This document shows positions 18,760 through 27,861 of a stretch of DNA of 64,000 nucleotides, piece by piece. A program made the translations under genes and the position numbers. Where the stretch lies: positions 1 through 64,000 of the forward strand of contig CAJNBX010000005.1 in assembly GCA_905221115.1 (NCBI GenBank), given 5' to 3'. This stretch comes from a bacterium (GTDB lineage: Bacteria > Bacillota > Bacilli > Lactobacillales > Streptococcaceae). The notes under the pieces are model-generated. The model saw only the letters and a list, made by a program, of their open reading frames with translations. It did no database searches and had not been told where the DNA came from. The number at the start of each line of letters is the position of its first letter. Positions within the stretch are counted from its first letter, which is position 1.

Positions 18760-19461
18760 ATGCGCTGGCTTTTTCGTTTGATAGGGGCTTTCTTTTCTTT
18801 TGTTTGGCGTTTGTTTTGGCGCCTGGTTTGGATAGTTGTTCTCTTATGTGTTCTTGCTTTTGGTTTTCTCTGGTATCTGAACGGGGATTTTCAAGGAGCG
18901 CTAAAGCAAGCAGAGCGGTCGGTAAAAATTGGTCAACAAAGTATCGACCAATGGGAAAGAACAGGGAAACTGCCTAAGTTGAACCAGACAGATAGCCACC
19001 AGCATTCTGAAGGAAGGTGGTCGCAGGCCTCTGCTCGTATTTACTTGGATCCGCAGATGGATTCACGCTTTCAAGAAGCTTATGTAGAAGCAATTCAGAA
19101 CTGGAATCAAACTGGTGCTTTTAACTTTGAACTTGTGACTGAGTCCAGCAAGGCGGATATCTTGGCTACTGAGATGAACGACGGAAACACTCCTGTGGCA
19201 GGAGAGGCGGAAAGTCAGACCAATCTCTTAACAGGGCAATTCTTGTCTGTAACGGTGCGGTTGAATCATTATTATTTGTCCAATCCGGACTATGGTTATT
19301 CCTATGAGCGCATTGTCCATACGGCAGAACATGAGTTAGGGCATGCGATCGGCTTGGACCATACAGATGAGAAGTCTGTGATGCAACCAGCTGGTTCCTT
19401 TTATGGTATTCAGGAAGAGGATGTTGCAAACCTTAGAAAAATATATGAGACCAATGAGTAG
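18760..19461 (+). CDS. Membrane-anchored matrixin-like zinc metalloprotease
   Basis: The 233-residue protein starts at ATG 18760 behind GGTGGAAGGAC (an in-frame TTG at 18739 has no ribosome site). It has an N-terminal hydrophobic anchor rich in Phe/Trp (residues 4-38) and an extracytoplasmic domain. The C terminus carries [11 protein letters not shown], the extended zinc motif HExxHxxGxxH, and a Met-turn (SVMQP), both features of the M10/metzincin clan. Substrate unknown; lying behind murM-murN suggests a cell-wall or surface role, but that is inference from position. The stop codon lies within the 5' arm of the terminator. Confidence 0.82.
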   Translation: MRWLFRLIGAFFSFVWRLFWRLVWIVVLLCVLAFGFLWYLNGDFQGALKQAERSVKIGQQSIDQWERTGKLPKLNQTDSHQHSEGRWSQASARIYLDPQMDSRFQEAYVEAIQNWNQTGAFNFELVTESSKADILATEMNDGNTPVAGEAESQTNLLTGQFLSVTVRLNHYYLSNPDYGYSYERIVHTAEHELGHAIGLDHTDEKSVMQPAGSFYGIQEEDVANLRKIYETNE

Positions 19462-19485
19462 GGGACTATCTTTCCCTACTTTTTT
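19457..19485 (+). terminator. Terminator after the metalloprotease gene
   Basis: GTAGGG (19458-19463) pairs with CCCTAC (19474-19479), followed by TTTTTT. The T run directly abuts the -10 of uvrC. Confidence 0.85.
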
Positions 19486-19493
19486 GCTATAAT
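19485..19493 (+). promoter_or_regulatory. uvrC promoter, probably leaderless
   Basis: TGCTATAAT is a perfect extended -10 ending at 19493. The start ATG is at 19500, so the expected transcription start coincides with the A of ATG. No ribosome site is present before ATG. Confidence 0.75.
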
Positions 19494-19499
19494 GGAATT

Positions 19500-21347
19500 A
19501 TGAACAACTTGATTAAATCAAAACTAGAGCTCTTGCCGACCAGCCCTGGTTGTTACATTCACAAGGATAAAAACGGCACTATTATTTATGTAGGAAAAGC
19601 TAAAAATCTGCGTAACCGCGTGCGTTCCTATTTCCGTGGAAGTCATGATACTAAGACAGAGGCTCTAGTGTCTGAAATTGTGGATTTTGAATTTATCGTT
19701 ACTGAGTCTAATATTGAGGCCCTGCTCCTAGAAATTAATCTGATCAAGGAAAATAAGCCTAAATACAATATCATGCTCAAGGATGATAAGTCTTATCCTT
19801 TCATCAAAGTCACCAATGAACGCTATCCTCGTTTGATTATTACCCGACAAGTCAAGAAGGACGGCGGTCTTTACTTTGGTCCCTATCCAGATGTGGGAGC
19901 GGCCAATGAAATCAAGCGGTTGCTGGATCGAATTTTCCCTTTTAGAAAGTGTACTAATCCACCGTCTAAGGTCTGTTTTTACTACCATATCGGCCAGTGT
20001 ATGGCCCACACCATCTGTCAAAAAGATGAGGCTTATTTCAAGTCCATGGCCCAGGAGGTTTCTGATTTTCTGAAAGGGCAGGATGACAAAATCATTGATG
20101 ATCTCAAGGGAAAAATGGCAGCTGCAGCCCAGTCTATGGAATTTGAACGTGCAGCGGAATATCGTGACCTGATTCAGGCTATTGGAACGCTTCGGACCAA
20201 GCAACGGGTCATGGCAAAAGATTTGCAAAATCGGGATGTCTTTGGTTACTATGTGGACAAGGGTTGGATGTGTGTTCAGGTTTTCTTTGTGCGTCAGGGC
20301 AAGCTCATCGAGCGCGATGTCAATCTCTTCCCTTACTACAATGATCCGGATGAGGACTTCTTGACCTATGTAGGACAATTCTATCAAGAAAAATCTCACC
20401 TGGTTCCCAATGAGATTCTGATTCCGCAGGATATCGATGAAGAAGCTGTCAAGGCCTTGGTAGACACCAAGATTCTCAAACCCCAGCGTGGAGAGAAAAA
20501 GCAACTGGTCAATTTGGCTATAAAGAATGCCCGAGTCAGCCTAGAGCAGAAGTTCAACCTGCTGGAGAAATCTGTCGAAAAGACACAAGGAGCTATTGAA
20601 AATCTAGGACGCTTGCTCCAAATTCCCACCCCAGTCCGCATCGAATCCTTCGATAACTCCAATATCATGGGAACTAGTCCTGTTTCAGCCATGGTGGTCT
20701 TTGTCAACGGCAAACCAAGTAAGAAGGATTATCGTAAGTACAAGATAAAAACGGTTGTCGGTCCAGATGATTATGCCAGTATGAGAGAAGTTATTCGCAG
20801 ACGTTATGGTCGAGTACAACGAGAAGGTTTGACTCCGCCAGATTTGATTGTCATTGATGGGGGACAAGGTCAAGTCAATATCGCCAAGCAAGTCATTCAA
20901 GAGGAACTGGGCTTGGATATCCCCATTGCAGGTCTGCAAAAGAATGATAAGCACCAAACCCATGAATTGCTCTTTGGAGATCCGCTTGAGGTGGTGGAGT
21001 TATCTCGTAATTCTCAGGAATTTTTCCTCCTCCAACGCATTCAGGATGAGGTGCACCGCTTTGCCATTACTTTCCATCGTCAACTGCGATCCAAAAATTC
21101 CTTTTCATCACAATTGGATGGGATTGAAGGTCTGGGACCTAAACGCAAGCAAAATCTCATGAAGCATTTCAAGTCTCTGACCAAAATCAAGGAAGCCAGT
21201 GTGGATGATATTGTTGAAGTTGGAGTGCCTAGAGCCGTTGCAGAGGCTGTGCAGAGGAAGTTGAACCCGCAGGAGGCAGAAGCCTTGCTTCAAGTTGCGG
21301 AAGAACAAGTAGATTACCAAACGGAAGGAAACCACAATGAACCATAA
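19500..21347 (+). CDS. uvrC: Excinuclease ABC subunit C
   Basis: UvrC makes the two incisions in nucleotide excision repair. The 615-residue protein has the GIY-YIG nuclease domain ([25 protein letters not shown]; positions 15-40), a UVR domain (residues about 205-235, [11 protein letters not shown]), the RNase H-like 5' nuclease domain ([16 protein letters not shown]) and a C-terminal helix-hairpin-helix ([19 protein letters not shown]). The start is fixed by the conserved N terminus, even though no Shine-Dalgarno is present. Its last 11 bases overlap the next gene. Confidence 0.97.
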   Translation: MNNLIKSKLELLPTSPGCYIHKDKNGTIIYVGKAKNLRNRVRSYFRGSHDTKTEALVSEIVDFEFIVTESNIEALLLEINLIKENKPKYNIMLKDDKSYPFIKVTNERYPRLIITRQVKKDGGLYFGPYPDVGAANEIKRLLDRIFPFRKCTNPPSKVCFYYHIGQCMAHTICQKDEAYFKSMAQEVSDFLKGQDDKIIDDLKGKMAAAAQSMEFERAAEYRDLIQAIGTLRTKQRVMAKDLQNRDVFGYYVDKGWMCVQVFFVRQGKLIERDVNLFPYYNDPDEDFLTYVGQFYQEKSHLVPNEILIPQDIDEEAVKALVDTKILKPQRGEKKQLVNLAIKNARVSLEQKFNLLEKSVEKTQGAIENLGRLLQIPTPVRIESFDNSNIMGTSPVSAMVVFVNGKPSKKDYRKYKIKTVVGPDDYASMREVIRRRYGRVQREGLTPPDLIVIDGGQGQVNIAKQVIQEELGLDIPIAGLQKNDKHQTHELLFGDPLEVVELSRNSQEFFLLQRIQDEVHRFAITFHRQLRSKNSFSSQLDGIEGLGPKRKQNLMKHFKSLTKIKEASVDDIVEVGVPRAVAEAVQRKLNPQEAEALLQVAEEQVDYQTEGNHNEP

Positions 21348-22170
21348 AATCGCAATTTTATCAGATATTCATGGCAATACGACGGCTTTAGAAGCAGTGA
21401 TTGCAGATGCTAAAAATCAAGGAGTCAGTGAATACTGGCTTCTGGGAGATATTTTTCTTCCTGGTCCAGGCGCAAATGACTTGGTCGCCCTGCTAAAGGA
21501 TCTTCCTATCACGGCAAGTGTTCGCGGCAATTGGGATGATTGTGTCCTTGAGGCCTTGGATGGCGAATATGGTTTGGAAAATCCACAAGAAATCCAGCTC
21601 ATGCGATTGACCCAGTTTTTGATGGAGCGAATGGATCCTGAAATGTTCGTTTGGCTACGAAGCTTACCTTTGCTAGAAAAGAAAGAAGTTGACGGACTGT
21701 GCTTTTCTCTTTCTCATAATTTGCCAAATAAGAACTATGGTGGTGACTTGCTAGTTGAGAATGATACAGAGAAATTTGACCAACTGCTAGATGAGGAAAC
21801 CGATGTGGCAATCTACGGTCATGTTCATAAGCAGTTGCTTCGTTATGGAAGTCAAGGGCAACAAATCATCAATCCAGGTACGATTGGCATGCCCTATTTT
21901 GATTGGGAGGCGTTAAAAAATCACCGTGCCCAGTATGCCGTGATAGAAGTTGAAGACGGGGAATTGGTAAATATCCTATTTCGTAAAGTCGCTTATGATT
22001 ATGAGGCTGAGTTAGAATTGGCCAAGTCTAAGGAGCTCCCCTTTATCGAAATGTATGAAGAACTACGTCGTGAAGATAACTATCAGGGACACAATCTGGA
22101 ACTCTTAGCCAGCTTAATAGAAAAGCATGGGTATGTAGAAGATGTGAAGAATTTTTTTGATTTTTTGTAA
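21337..22170 (+). CDS. Metallophosphoesterase (YfcE/MJ0936-like)
   Basis: A 277-residue calcineurin-like phosphoesterase: [15 protein letters not shown] (DxH motif), [12 protein letters not shown] (GD), VRGNWDD (GNxD form), YGHVHKQL (GHxH) and NPGTIGMP. Probably a soluble cytoplasmic phosphodiesterase; substrate unknown. It overlaps the 3' end of uvrC with AAGGAAACC upstream, so it is translationally coupled, and ends at a strong terminator. Confidence 0.85.
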   Translation: MNHKIAILSDIHGNTTALEAVIADAKNQGVSEYWLLGDIFLPGPGANDLVALLKDLPITASVRGNWDDCVLEALDGEYGLENPQEIQLMRLTQFLMERMDPEMFVWLRSLPLLEKKEVDGLCFSLSHNLPNKNYGGDLLVENDTEKFDQLLDEETDVAIYGHVHKQLLRYGSQGQQIINPGTIGMPYFDWEALKNHRAQYAVIEVEDGELVNILFRKVAYDYEAELELAKSKELPFIEMYEELRREDNYQGHNLELLASLIEKHGYVEDVKNFFDFL

Positions 22171-22195
22171 GAGTTCCCTAAGATAATCAATGCAA

Positions 22196-22230
22196 ACTAA
22201 AAACGATTGGCCGGTCCAATCGTTTTTAGT
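22196..22230. terminator. Bidirectional terminator between phosphoesterase and binding-protein genes
   Basis: ACTAAAAACGATTGG pairs perfectly with CCAATCGTTTTTAGT around a 5-base loop. It lies between convergent genes and has T-rich 3' arms on both strands. Confidence 0.92.
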
Positions 22231-22237
22231 ATATCTT

Positions 22238-22350
22238 ATACTCAATGAAAATCAAAGAGCAAACTAGGAAGCTAGCCGTAGGCTGCTCAAAACACTGTTT
22301 TGAGGTTGCAGATAGAGCTGACGTAGTTTGAAGAGATTTTCGAAGAGTAT
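22238..22350 (-). repeat. BOX element, boxA-(one boxB-like unit)-boxC, on the minus strand
   Basis: Starts ATACTCAATGAAAATCAAAG (boxC end) and ends TTTTCGAAGAGTAT (boxA end), with CTCAAAACACTGTTTTGAGG in the middle. Its boxA end joins the stop codon of the binding-protein gene: the TAA there is completed at the BOX boundary. BOX repeats are non-autonomous, MITE-like elements of the pneumococcus group. Confidence 0.92.
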
Positions 22351-23150
22351 TATTGTAATTGAGATTTATCTGGGAGATAAGAACCACCTAGATAGGTATT
22401 GCTGAGTTTTTCAAGGGTTCCATCTTGATAGAGTTCTTTGAGCGCTTTATCAAATTGATCTTTAAACTCTTTTTGGTCACTTGAGAAAACGATATAATTG
22501 CTAGGACTATCGGCAGAAGGCAAGTCAACAACCGAAAGGTCCAAACCACGATCCTTGATAATCTTTTGAACGGATACCTTGTCAAAAACTAGGAAATCAA
22601 ATTCACCGTTAGAAAGGTCAAGGATTCGTTTGCCGATATCCTCTCCAGAAAAATCGATAGTAGCGGGATTTTCAGTGTGTTTTTGATTCCAGTTATTGAT
22701 GAATTGAGCGTTTGAAGTTCCGGTATCCTCTTGCGTTGTTTTGCCAGCAATTTGGTCAAGAGAAGTCAAAGGATTTTTCTTGTTGCTGACAAGGACGAGG
22801 GGATTGTTTGAAATTGGAAGTGAGTAGAGGTATTTTTCAGCACGCTCTTTTGTGTAACTCAAGTTATTGGCTGCAGCCTGATAGTGACCAGAATCAAGTC
22901 CTGGAAAGATACTCTCCCAAGCAGTTCTTTGGAATTGAATTTCGTAGTCACTGAGTTTTTCATCCACTGCTTTTAGAACTTCGATATCGAAGCCTGTCAG
23001 ATTGCCCTTGTCTTCGTAGTCAAATGGTGGCACATCGCCAGCTGTAGCAACAACAATTGTCTTTTGAGAGCTGGTCTCTTTGGGTATGGCTTGATTTCCA
23101 CAGGCAACTAAAAATGGGAGGATGGCTAGTAATAGGCTAAATTTTTTCAT
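22350..23150 (-). CDS. Amino-acid ABC transporter binding lipoprotein
   Basis: A 266-residue SBP family 3 protein. The start at 23150 has GGAGAC before it and gives MKKFSLLLAILPFLVACGNQ, a lipoprotein signal with lipobox LVAC. Typical motifs follow: DVPPFDYEDKGNLTGFDIEV and ISNNPLVLVSNKK. No permease or ATPase gene is adjacent, so it is an orphan binding protein, perhaps serving a transporter elsewhere. Its stop codon abuts the BOX element. Confidence 0.9.
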   Translation of the reverse strand: MKKFSLLLAILPFLVACGNQAIPKETSSQKTIVVATAGDVPPFDYEDKGNLTGFDIEVLKAVDEKLSDYEIQFQRTAWESIFPGLDSGHYQAAANNLSYTKERAEKYLYSLPISNNPLVLVSNKKNPLTSLDQIAGKTTQEDTGTSNAQFINNWNQKHTENPATIDFSGEDIGKRILDLSNGEFDFLVFDKVSVQKIIKDRGLDLSVVDLPSADSPSNYIVFSSDQKEFKDQFDKALKELYQDGTLEKLSNTYLGGSYLPDKSQLQ

Positions 23151-23320
23151 AATGTCTCCATTCAAATGTAAAGTACTTGCTAGTTTATCAGAAACTTTCT
23201 TGATGAACCAATATATATTTTTTATGGTTGCGATAAAAAAACTTAATCATGGAAAATATCTGCAACCTCTTTCAAATTATGGTAGAATGGAAGCAGTAGA
23301 ATTAGAAAAGGAAATCGATT

Positions 23321-23926
23321 ATGAAATTTCTTGAATTAAACAAAAAACGTCATGCGACCAAGCATTTCACTGATAAGCCTGTTGATCCCAAAGATGTGCG
23401 TACGGCTATCGAAATTGCAACCTTGGCACCAAGCGCCCACAACAGCCAGCCTTGGAAATTTGTGGTGGTACGTGAGAAAAATACCGAACTGGCAAAATTG
23501 GCTTACGGTTCGAACTTTGAACAGGTATCATCAGCGCCTGTAACCATTGCCTTGTTTACAGATACAGATCTTGCTAAACGTGCTCGTAAGATTGCCCGAG
23601 TTGGCGGTGCTAACAATTTCTCAGAAGAGCAACTACAATATTTCATGAAAAATTTGCCAGCTGAGTTTTCACGTTACAATGAACAACAGGTCAGCGACTA
23701 CCTGGCTCTCAATGCAGGTTTGGTTGCTATGAACTTGGTTCTTGCATTGACAGACCAAGGAATCGGATCAAATCTTATTCTTGGTTTTGACAAATCAAAA
23801 ATCAACGAAGTTTTGGACATTGAAGACCGTTTCCGCCCAGAACTTTTAATCACAGTGGGTTACACAGATGAAAAATTGGAACCAAGCTACCGCTTGCCAG
23901 TAGATGAAATCATCGAGAAAAGATAG
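23321..23926 (+). CDS. Nitroreductase family protein
   Basis: A 201-residue flavin-dependent oxidoreductase of the NfsB/nitroreductase fold. MKFLELNKKRHATKHFTDKP opens the FMN-binding Arg-x-x-Lys region, LAPSAHNSQPWKFVVV is the conserved Ser/Asn/Gln motif, and NLVLALTDQGIGSNLI the later one. Reduces nitro, quinone or flavin substrates with NAD(P)H; physiological substrate unknown. pepV follows 13 bases later. Confidence 0.88.
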   Translation: MKFLELNKKRHATKHFTDKPVDPKDVRTAIEIATLAPSAHNSQPWKFVVVREKNTELAKLAYGSNFEQVSSAPVTIALFTDTDLAKRARKIARVGGANNFSEEQLQYFMKNLPAEFSRYNEQQVSDYLALNAGLVAMNLVLALTDQGIGSNLILGFDKSKINEVLDIEDRFRPELLITVGYTDEKLEPSYRLPVDEIIEKR

Positions 23927-23939
23927 AAAGAAGAAAAAA

Positions 23940-25340
23940 ATGACAGCAATTGATTTTACAGCAGAAGTAGAAAAACGCAAAGAAGCTCTCTTGGCTGACT
24001 TGTTTAGCCTTTTGGAAATCAACTCAGAACGTGATGATAGCAAGGTAGATGCGCAGCATCCATTTGGACCTGGGCCAGTCAAAGCCTTGGAAAAATTCCT
24101 TGAAATCGCAGATCGAGATGGTTACCCAACTAAGAATGTCGACAATTATGCAGGACATTTCGAGTTTGGTGATGGAGAAGAAGTTCTCGGAATCTTTGCC
24201 CACATGGACGTAGTGCCAGCTGGTAGCGGTTGGGACACAGACCCTTATACACCAACTATCAAAGACGGTCGTCTTTATGCGCGTGGGGCTTCAGATGACA
24301 AGGGTCCTACAACAGCTTGTTACTATGGTTTGAAAATCATCAAAGAATTGGGTCTTCCAACTTCTAAGAAAGTTCGCTTCATCGTTGGAACAGACGAAGA
24401 ATCAGGCTGGGCAGACATGGACTACTACTTTGAACATGTAGGACTTGCAAAACCAGACTTCGGTTTCTCTCCTGACGCTGAATTCCCAATCATCAATGGT
24501 GAAAAAGGAAACATCACAGAATACCTCCACTTTGCCGGTGAAAATACAGGTGCTGCCCGTCTTCACAGCTTTACAGGTGGTTTGCGTGAAAATATGGTGC
24601 CGGAATCAGCAACAGCAGTTATTTCAGGTGACTTGGCTGACTTGCAAGCTAAACTAGATGCCTTTGTTGCAGAACACAAACTCAGAGGAGAAATCCAAGA
24701 AGAGGCTGGTCAATACAAGGTGACCATCATTGGTAAATCAGCCCACGGTGCTATGCCTGCTTCAGGTGTCAATGGTGCGACTTACCTAGCCCTCTTCCTT
24801 AGCCAGTTTGACTTTGCTGGTCCAGCCAAAGACTACCTTGACATCGCTGGAAAAATTCTCTTGAAAGACCATGAGGGTGAAAATCTCAAGATTGCCCATG
24901 TGGATGAAAAGATGGGTGCCCTTTCTATGAATGCCGGTGTCTTCCGCTTTGACGAAACAAGTGCTGACAATACCATTGCCCTCAACATCCGTTATCCAAA
25001 GGGAACAAGTCCAGAGCAAATCAAGTCAATCCTTGAAAACTTGCCAGTTGCTTCTGTTAGCCTTTCTGAACACGGTCACACGCCTCACTATGTGCCAATG
25101 GAAGATCCACTTGTGCAAACCTTGTTGAATGTCTATGAAAAACAAACAGGACTACAAGGTCATGAGCAAGTTATCGGTGGTGGAACTTTTGGTCGTTTGC
25201 TGGAGCGTGGGGTTGCCTACGGTGCCATGTTCCCAGATTCTATTGATACCATGCACCAAGCCAATGAATTTATCGCCTTGGACGATCTCTTCCGCGCAGC
25301 AGCAATCTATGCCGAAGCTATTTATGAATTGATCAAATAA
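23940..25340 (+). CDS. pepV: Dipeptidase PepV (M20 family)
   Basis: A zinc dipeptidase that cleaves dipeptides in the cytoplasm. The 466-residue protein (start MTAIDFTAEVEK at 23940; an in-frame ATG at 23904 lies inside the previous gene) has GIFAHMDVVPAGSGWDTDPY, RGASDDKGPTTACYYGLKI and VGTDEESGWADMDYYF, the metal and catalytic residues of M20, with a lid domain between. Highly expressed codon use. It ends with a hairpin and T run before the next gene. Confidence 0.94.
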   Translation: MTAIDFTAEVEKRKEALLADLFSLLEINSERDDSKVDAQHPFGPGPVKALEKFLEIADRDGYPTKNVDNYAGHFEFGDGEEVLGIFAHMDVVPAGSGWDTDPYTPTIKDGRLYARGASDDKGPTTACYYGLKIIKELGLPTSKKVRFIVGTDEESGWADMDYYFEHVGLAKPDFGFSPDAEFPIINGEKGNITEYLHFAGENTGAARLHSFTGGLRENMVPESATAVISGDLADLQAKLDAFVAEHKLRGEIQEEAGQYKVTIIGKSAHGAMPASGVNGATYLALFLSQFDFAGPAKDYLDIAGKILLKDHEGENLKIAHVDEKMGALSMNAGVFRFDETSADNTIALNIRYPKGTSPEQIKSILENLPVASVSLSEHGHTPHYVPMEDPLVQTLLNVYEKQTGLQGHEQVIGGGTFGRLLERGVAYGAMFPDSIDTMHQANEFIALDDLFRAAAIYAEAIYELIK

Positions 25341-25346
25341 AACGAT

Positions 25347-25380
25347 AGAAGTCTGAGATGTTATGCTTGGACTTCTTTTT
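25347..25380 (+). terminator. Terminator after pepV
   Basis: AGAAGTC pairs with GACTTCT around a 16-base loop and is followed by TTTTT. The ribosome site of the next gene (GGAGG) starts at once, so some read-through is likely. Confidence 0.7.
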
Positions 25381-25393
25381 GGAGGGAGAACAG

Positions 25394-25984
25394 ATGTCTC
25401 AAATCGAAAGAATCAAACAGGCTATCATGGCGGATTCGCAGAATGCCGGCTATACAGAGCGTGGTATTGAACCTCTCTTTGCGGCGCCAAAGACTGCTCG
25501 CATCAATATTGTCGGTCAGGCACCGGGACTTAAAACCCAAGAGGCAGGCCTTTATTGGAAGGACAAGAGTGGTGACCGCTTGCGAGAGTGGCTTGGTGTT
25601 GACGAAGACACCTTTTACAATTCAGGTTATTTTGCAGTGTTGCCCATGGATTTCTACTTTCCAGGGCATGGCAAGTCAGGTGATCTTCCACCTCGTACTG
25701 GTTTTGCAGAAAAATGGCATCCGCAGCTCTTGCAAGAATTACCAGATATTCAGTTAACCCTCTTGATTGGCCAGTATGCCCAAGCCTACTATTTACATGA
25801 GAAAGTTAGTGGCAAGGTGACAGAGAGAGTAAAACATTACCAGAACTACTTGCCAACCTATTTTCCACTGGTTCACCCCTCACCGCGAAATCAAATCTGG
25901 GTGGCTAAAAATCCTTGGTTTGAGGCAGAAGTAGTGCCAGACTTGAAAAAAAGAATTAAAGCTATTTTAGGAGAAAAAGAATGA
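25394..25984 (+). CDS. Uracil-DNA glycosylase family protein
   Basis: A 196-residue protein of the uracil-DNA glycosylase-like superfamily. INIVGQAPGLKTQEAGLYW gives the GQxPG motif and PLVHPSPRNQIW the C-terminal HPSPRN motif. The start is MSQIERIKQ at 25394 behind GGAGGGAGAACAG rather than the upstream ATG at 25358. Predicted base-excision or nucleic-acid related activity; whether it acts on uracil is not known. It overlaps the rhodanese gene by four bases (ATGA). Confidence 0.82.
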   Translation: MSQIERIKQAIMADSQNAGYTERGIEPLFAAPKTARINIVGQAPGLKTQEAGLYWKDKSGDRLREWLGVDEDTFYNSGYFAVLPMDFYFPGHGKSGDLPPRTGFAEKWHPQLLQELPDIQLTLLIGQYAQAYYLHEKVSGKVTERVKHYQNYLPTYFPLVHPSPRNQIWVAKNPWFEAEVVPDLKKRIKAILGEKE

Positions 25985-26268
25985 AAGAAATTACCTTTGA
26001 CATATTTTACCAGCTTTATCAAAACGACCAACTTTCTCTAGTGGACGTGAGAGAAGTGGATGAATTTGAAGCTCTTCATTTAGAAGGTGCTCAGAATCTT
26101 CCTCTGACTCAATTAGCTGATACTTATGATCAATTGGATAAGGACCAGTTACATTATGTTATTTGTAAATCTGGGATGAGATCGGCGCGTGCTTGTCAAT
26201 TTCTAGCTGAACAAGGTTATGAGGTTATCAATATTCAAGGTGGTATGATGGCCTTTGAAGAACTTTAA
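25981..26268 (+). CDS. Rhodanese-like domain protein
   Basis: A 95-residue single rhodanese domain. LVDVREVDEFEALHLEGAQN is the N-terminal part and YVICKSGMRSARACQFLAEQ the active-site loop with catalytic Cys. It may transfer sulfane sulfur. Overlaps the previous gene and is followed by a terminator. Confidence 0.9.
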   Translation: MKEITFDIFYQLYQNDQLSLVDVREVDEFEALHLEGAQNLPLTQLADTYDQLDKDQLHYVICKSGMRSARACQFLAEQGYEVINIQGGMMAFEEL

Positions 26269-26278
26269 AAATTTGCAT

Positions 26279-26320
26279 TTCTCCTACTTGGTGTGGACTA
26301 GGTAGGAGAATTTTATTTTT
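26279..26320 (+). terminator. Terminator after the rhodanese gene
   Basis: TTCTCCTAC pairs with GTAGGAGAA, followed by TTTTATTTTT. Confidence 0.9.
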
Positions 26321-26325
26321 AGACA

Positions 26326-26404
26326 ATTCTCATTTTTGAGAATCTTGAAAACATTCAATATTTACTTCGTGAAGCTTTTTTCATACTCCTATTCATGATA
26401 TACT
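26326..26404 (+). promoter_or_regulatory. brnQ promoter region with inverted repeat
   Basis: TGATATACT (26396-26404) is an extended -10 for brnQ. About 55 bases upstream ATTCTCA-TTTT-TGAGAAT (26326-26343) is a perfect inverted repeat that could be an operator or a small hairpin. Confidence 0.55.
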
Positions 26405-26438
26405 AGGTCAGTATTTTATAAATATGAAGGAGATTTTC

Positions 26439-27764
26439 ATGGCTAAAAAAGGTGCCTTAACAGGTTTACTCCTGTTTGGAATATTTTTTGGTGCGGGGAA
26501 CTTGATTTTTCCGCCTTCTCTAGGTGCTCTATCTGGAGAACATTTTCTTCCTGCCATCGCAGGTTTTGTCTTTTCAGGCGTCGGTATCGCCGTCTTGACT
26601 CTTATTATTGGAACGCTAAATCCTAAAGGATATATCTACGAGATTTCAACAAAGATAGCGCCTTGGTTTGCGACTCTTTACCTTTCGGTTCTTTACTTGT
26701 CAATCGGTCCATTCTTTGCCATCCCACGTACAGCTACAACAGCTTACGAAGTAGGGATTAGCCCCCTTTTGTTGGATGCAAATAAAGGTCTTGGTTTGAT
26801 TGTCTTTACGGTTCTTTACTTTGCAGCAGCGTATCTAATTTCGCTCAATCCATCAAAAATCTTGGACCGCATTGGACGTATTTTAACGCCAGTCTTTGCG
26901 ATTTTGATTGTTATCTTGGTTGTTCTGGGAGCTTTCAAATACGGTGGAACAAGTCCTCAAGCTGCTTCAGTGGCTTATCAAGCTTCTGCCTTTGGTACAG
27001 GTTTCCTAGAAGGTTACAATACCTTGGACGCCCTTGCTTCAGTTGCCTTTAGCGTAATCGCAGTTCAAACCTTGAAACAACTTGGATTTTCAAGTAAGAA
27101 AGAATACATTTCAACTATTTGGGTGGTTGGTATCGTTGTTGCCCTTGCTTTCAGCGCTCTTTACATCGGTTTAGGTTTCCTTGGAAATCATTTCCCAGTA
27201 CCAGCTGAAGCGATGAAGGGTGGAACACCAGGTGTTTACATCTTGTCACAAGCTACTCAAGAAATTTTTGGTTCAACAGCTCAACTTTTCCTTGCAGCTA
27301 TGGTTACCGTAACCTGCTTCACAACAACAGTTGGTTTGATTGTGTCTACAGCTGAGTTCTTTAATGAGCGCTTCCCGCAAATCAGTTACAAGGTTTATGC
27401 GACAGCCTTTACCTTGATTGGATTTGCCATTGCCAATTTGGGTCTTGATGCGATTATCAAGTACTCAATCCCTGTACTGGTTATCTTGTACCCAATCACG
27501 ATTGCCATCGTTATGATTGTCATTGTCAACAAATTTGTGGCTCTTTCAAAACCAGGTATGCAGTTGACAATTGCTGTTGTTACAGCTATTGCCATTGCAA
27601 GCGTATTAGGAAGCTCGTTTAAGGTTGAGTTTCTTGCAAATCTTGTCAACGCTCTTCCTTTTGCCAAGGCATCTCTCCCATGGTTGGTACCAGCCGTTGT
27701 CGGAATCTTGCTCTCATTGGTTCTACCAAACAAGCAAGAAAGCGATGTTTTTGAAATGGAATAA
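26439..27764 (+). CDS. brnQ: Branched-chain amino-acid carrier protein
   Basis: A LIVCS-family sodium- or proton-coupled importer for Leu, Ile and Val. The 441-residue protein starts at MAKKGALTGLLLFG (AAGGAG upstream; an ATG 15 bases earlier is too close to the ribosome site) and has about 12 hydrophobic helices. FGAGNLIFPPSLG near the N terminus and GYNTLDALASVAFSVIAV are family blocks. Single-gene transcript with its own promoter and terminator. Confidence 0.94.
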   Translation: MAKKGALTGLLLFGIFFGAGNLIFPPSLGALSGEHFLPAIAGFVFSGVGIAVLTLIIGTLNPKGYIYEISTKIAPWFATLYLSVLYLSIGPFFAIPRTATTAYEVGISPLLLDANKGLGLIVFTVLYFAAAYLISLNPSKILDRIGRILTPVFAILIVILVVLGAFKYGGTSPQAASVAYQASAFGTGFLEGYNTLDALASVAFSVIAVQTLKQLGFSSKKEYISTIWVVGIVVALAFSALYIGLGFLGNHFPVPAEAMKGGTPGVYILSQATQEIFGSTAQLFLAAMVTVTCFTTTVGLIVSTAEFFNERFPQISYKVYATAFTLIGFAIANLGLDAIIKYSIPVLVILYPITIAIVMIVIVNKFVALSKPGMQLTIAVVTAIAIASVLGSSFKVEFLANLVNALPFAKASLPWLVPAVVGILLSLVLPNKQESDVFEME

Positions 27765-27769
27765 TCATT

Positions 27770-27815
27770 AAAATCACTTTTGTAGCCAAGTCTACAGGAG
27801 TGATTTTCTTTTTTT
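27770..27815 (+). terminator. brnQ terminator
   Basis: AAAATCACTTTTGTAG pairs with CTACAGGAGTGATTTT and is followed by CTTTTTTT. Confidence 0.92.
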
Positions 27816-27830
27816 ATCCGATGATAAATG

Positions 27831-27839
27831 TGTTATAAT
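27831..27839 (+). promoter_or_regulatory. pepA extended -10 promoter
   Basis: TGTTATAAT, 22 bases before the pepA ATG; the transcript would have a very short leader carrying GAGG. Confidence 0.7.
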
Positions 27840-27861
27840 AGGTAGCAAAAGAGGTAAATAA

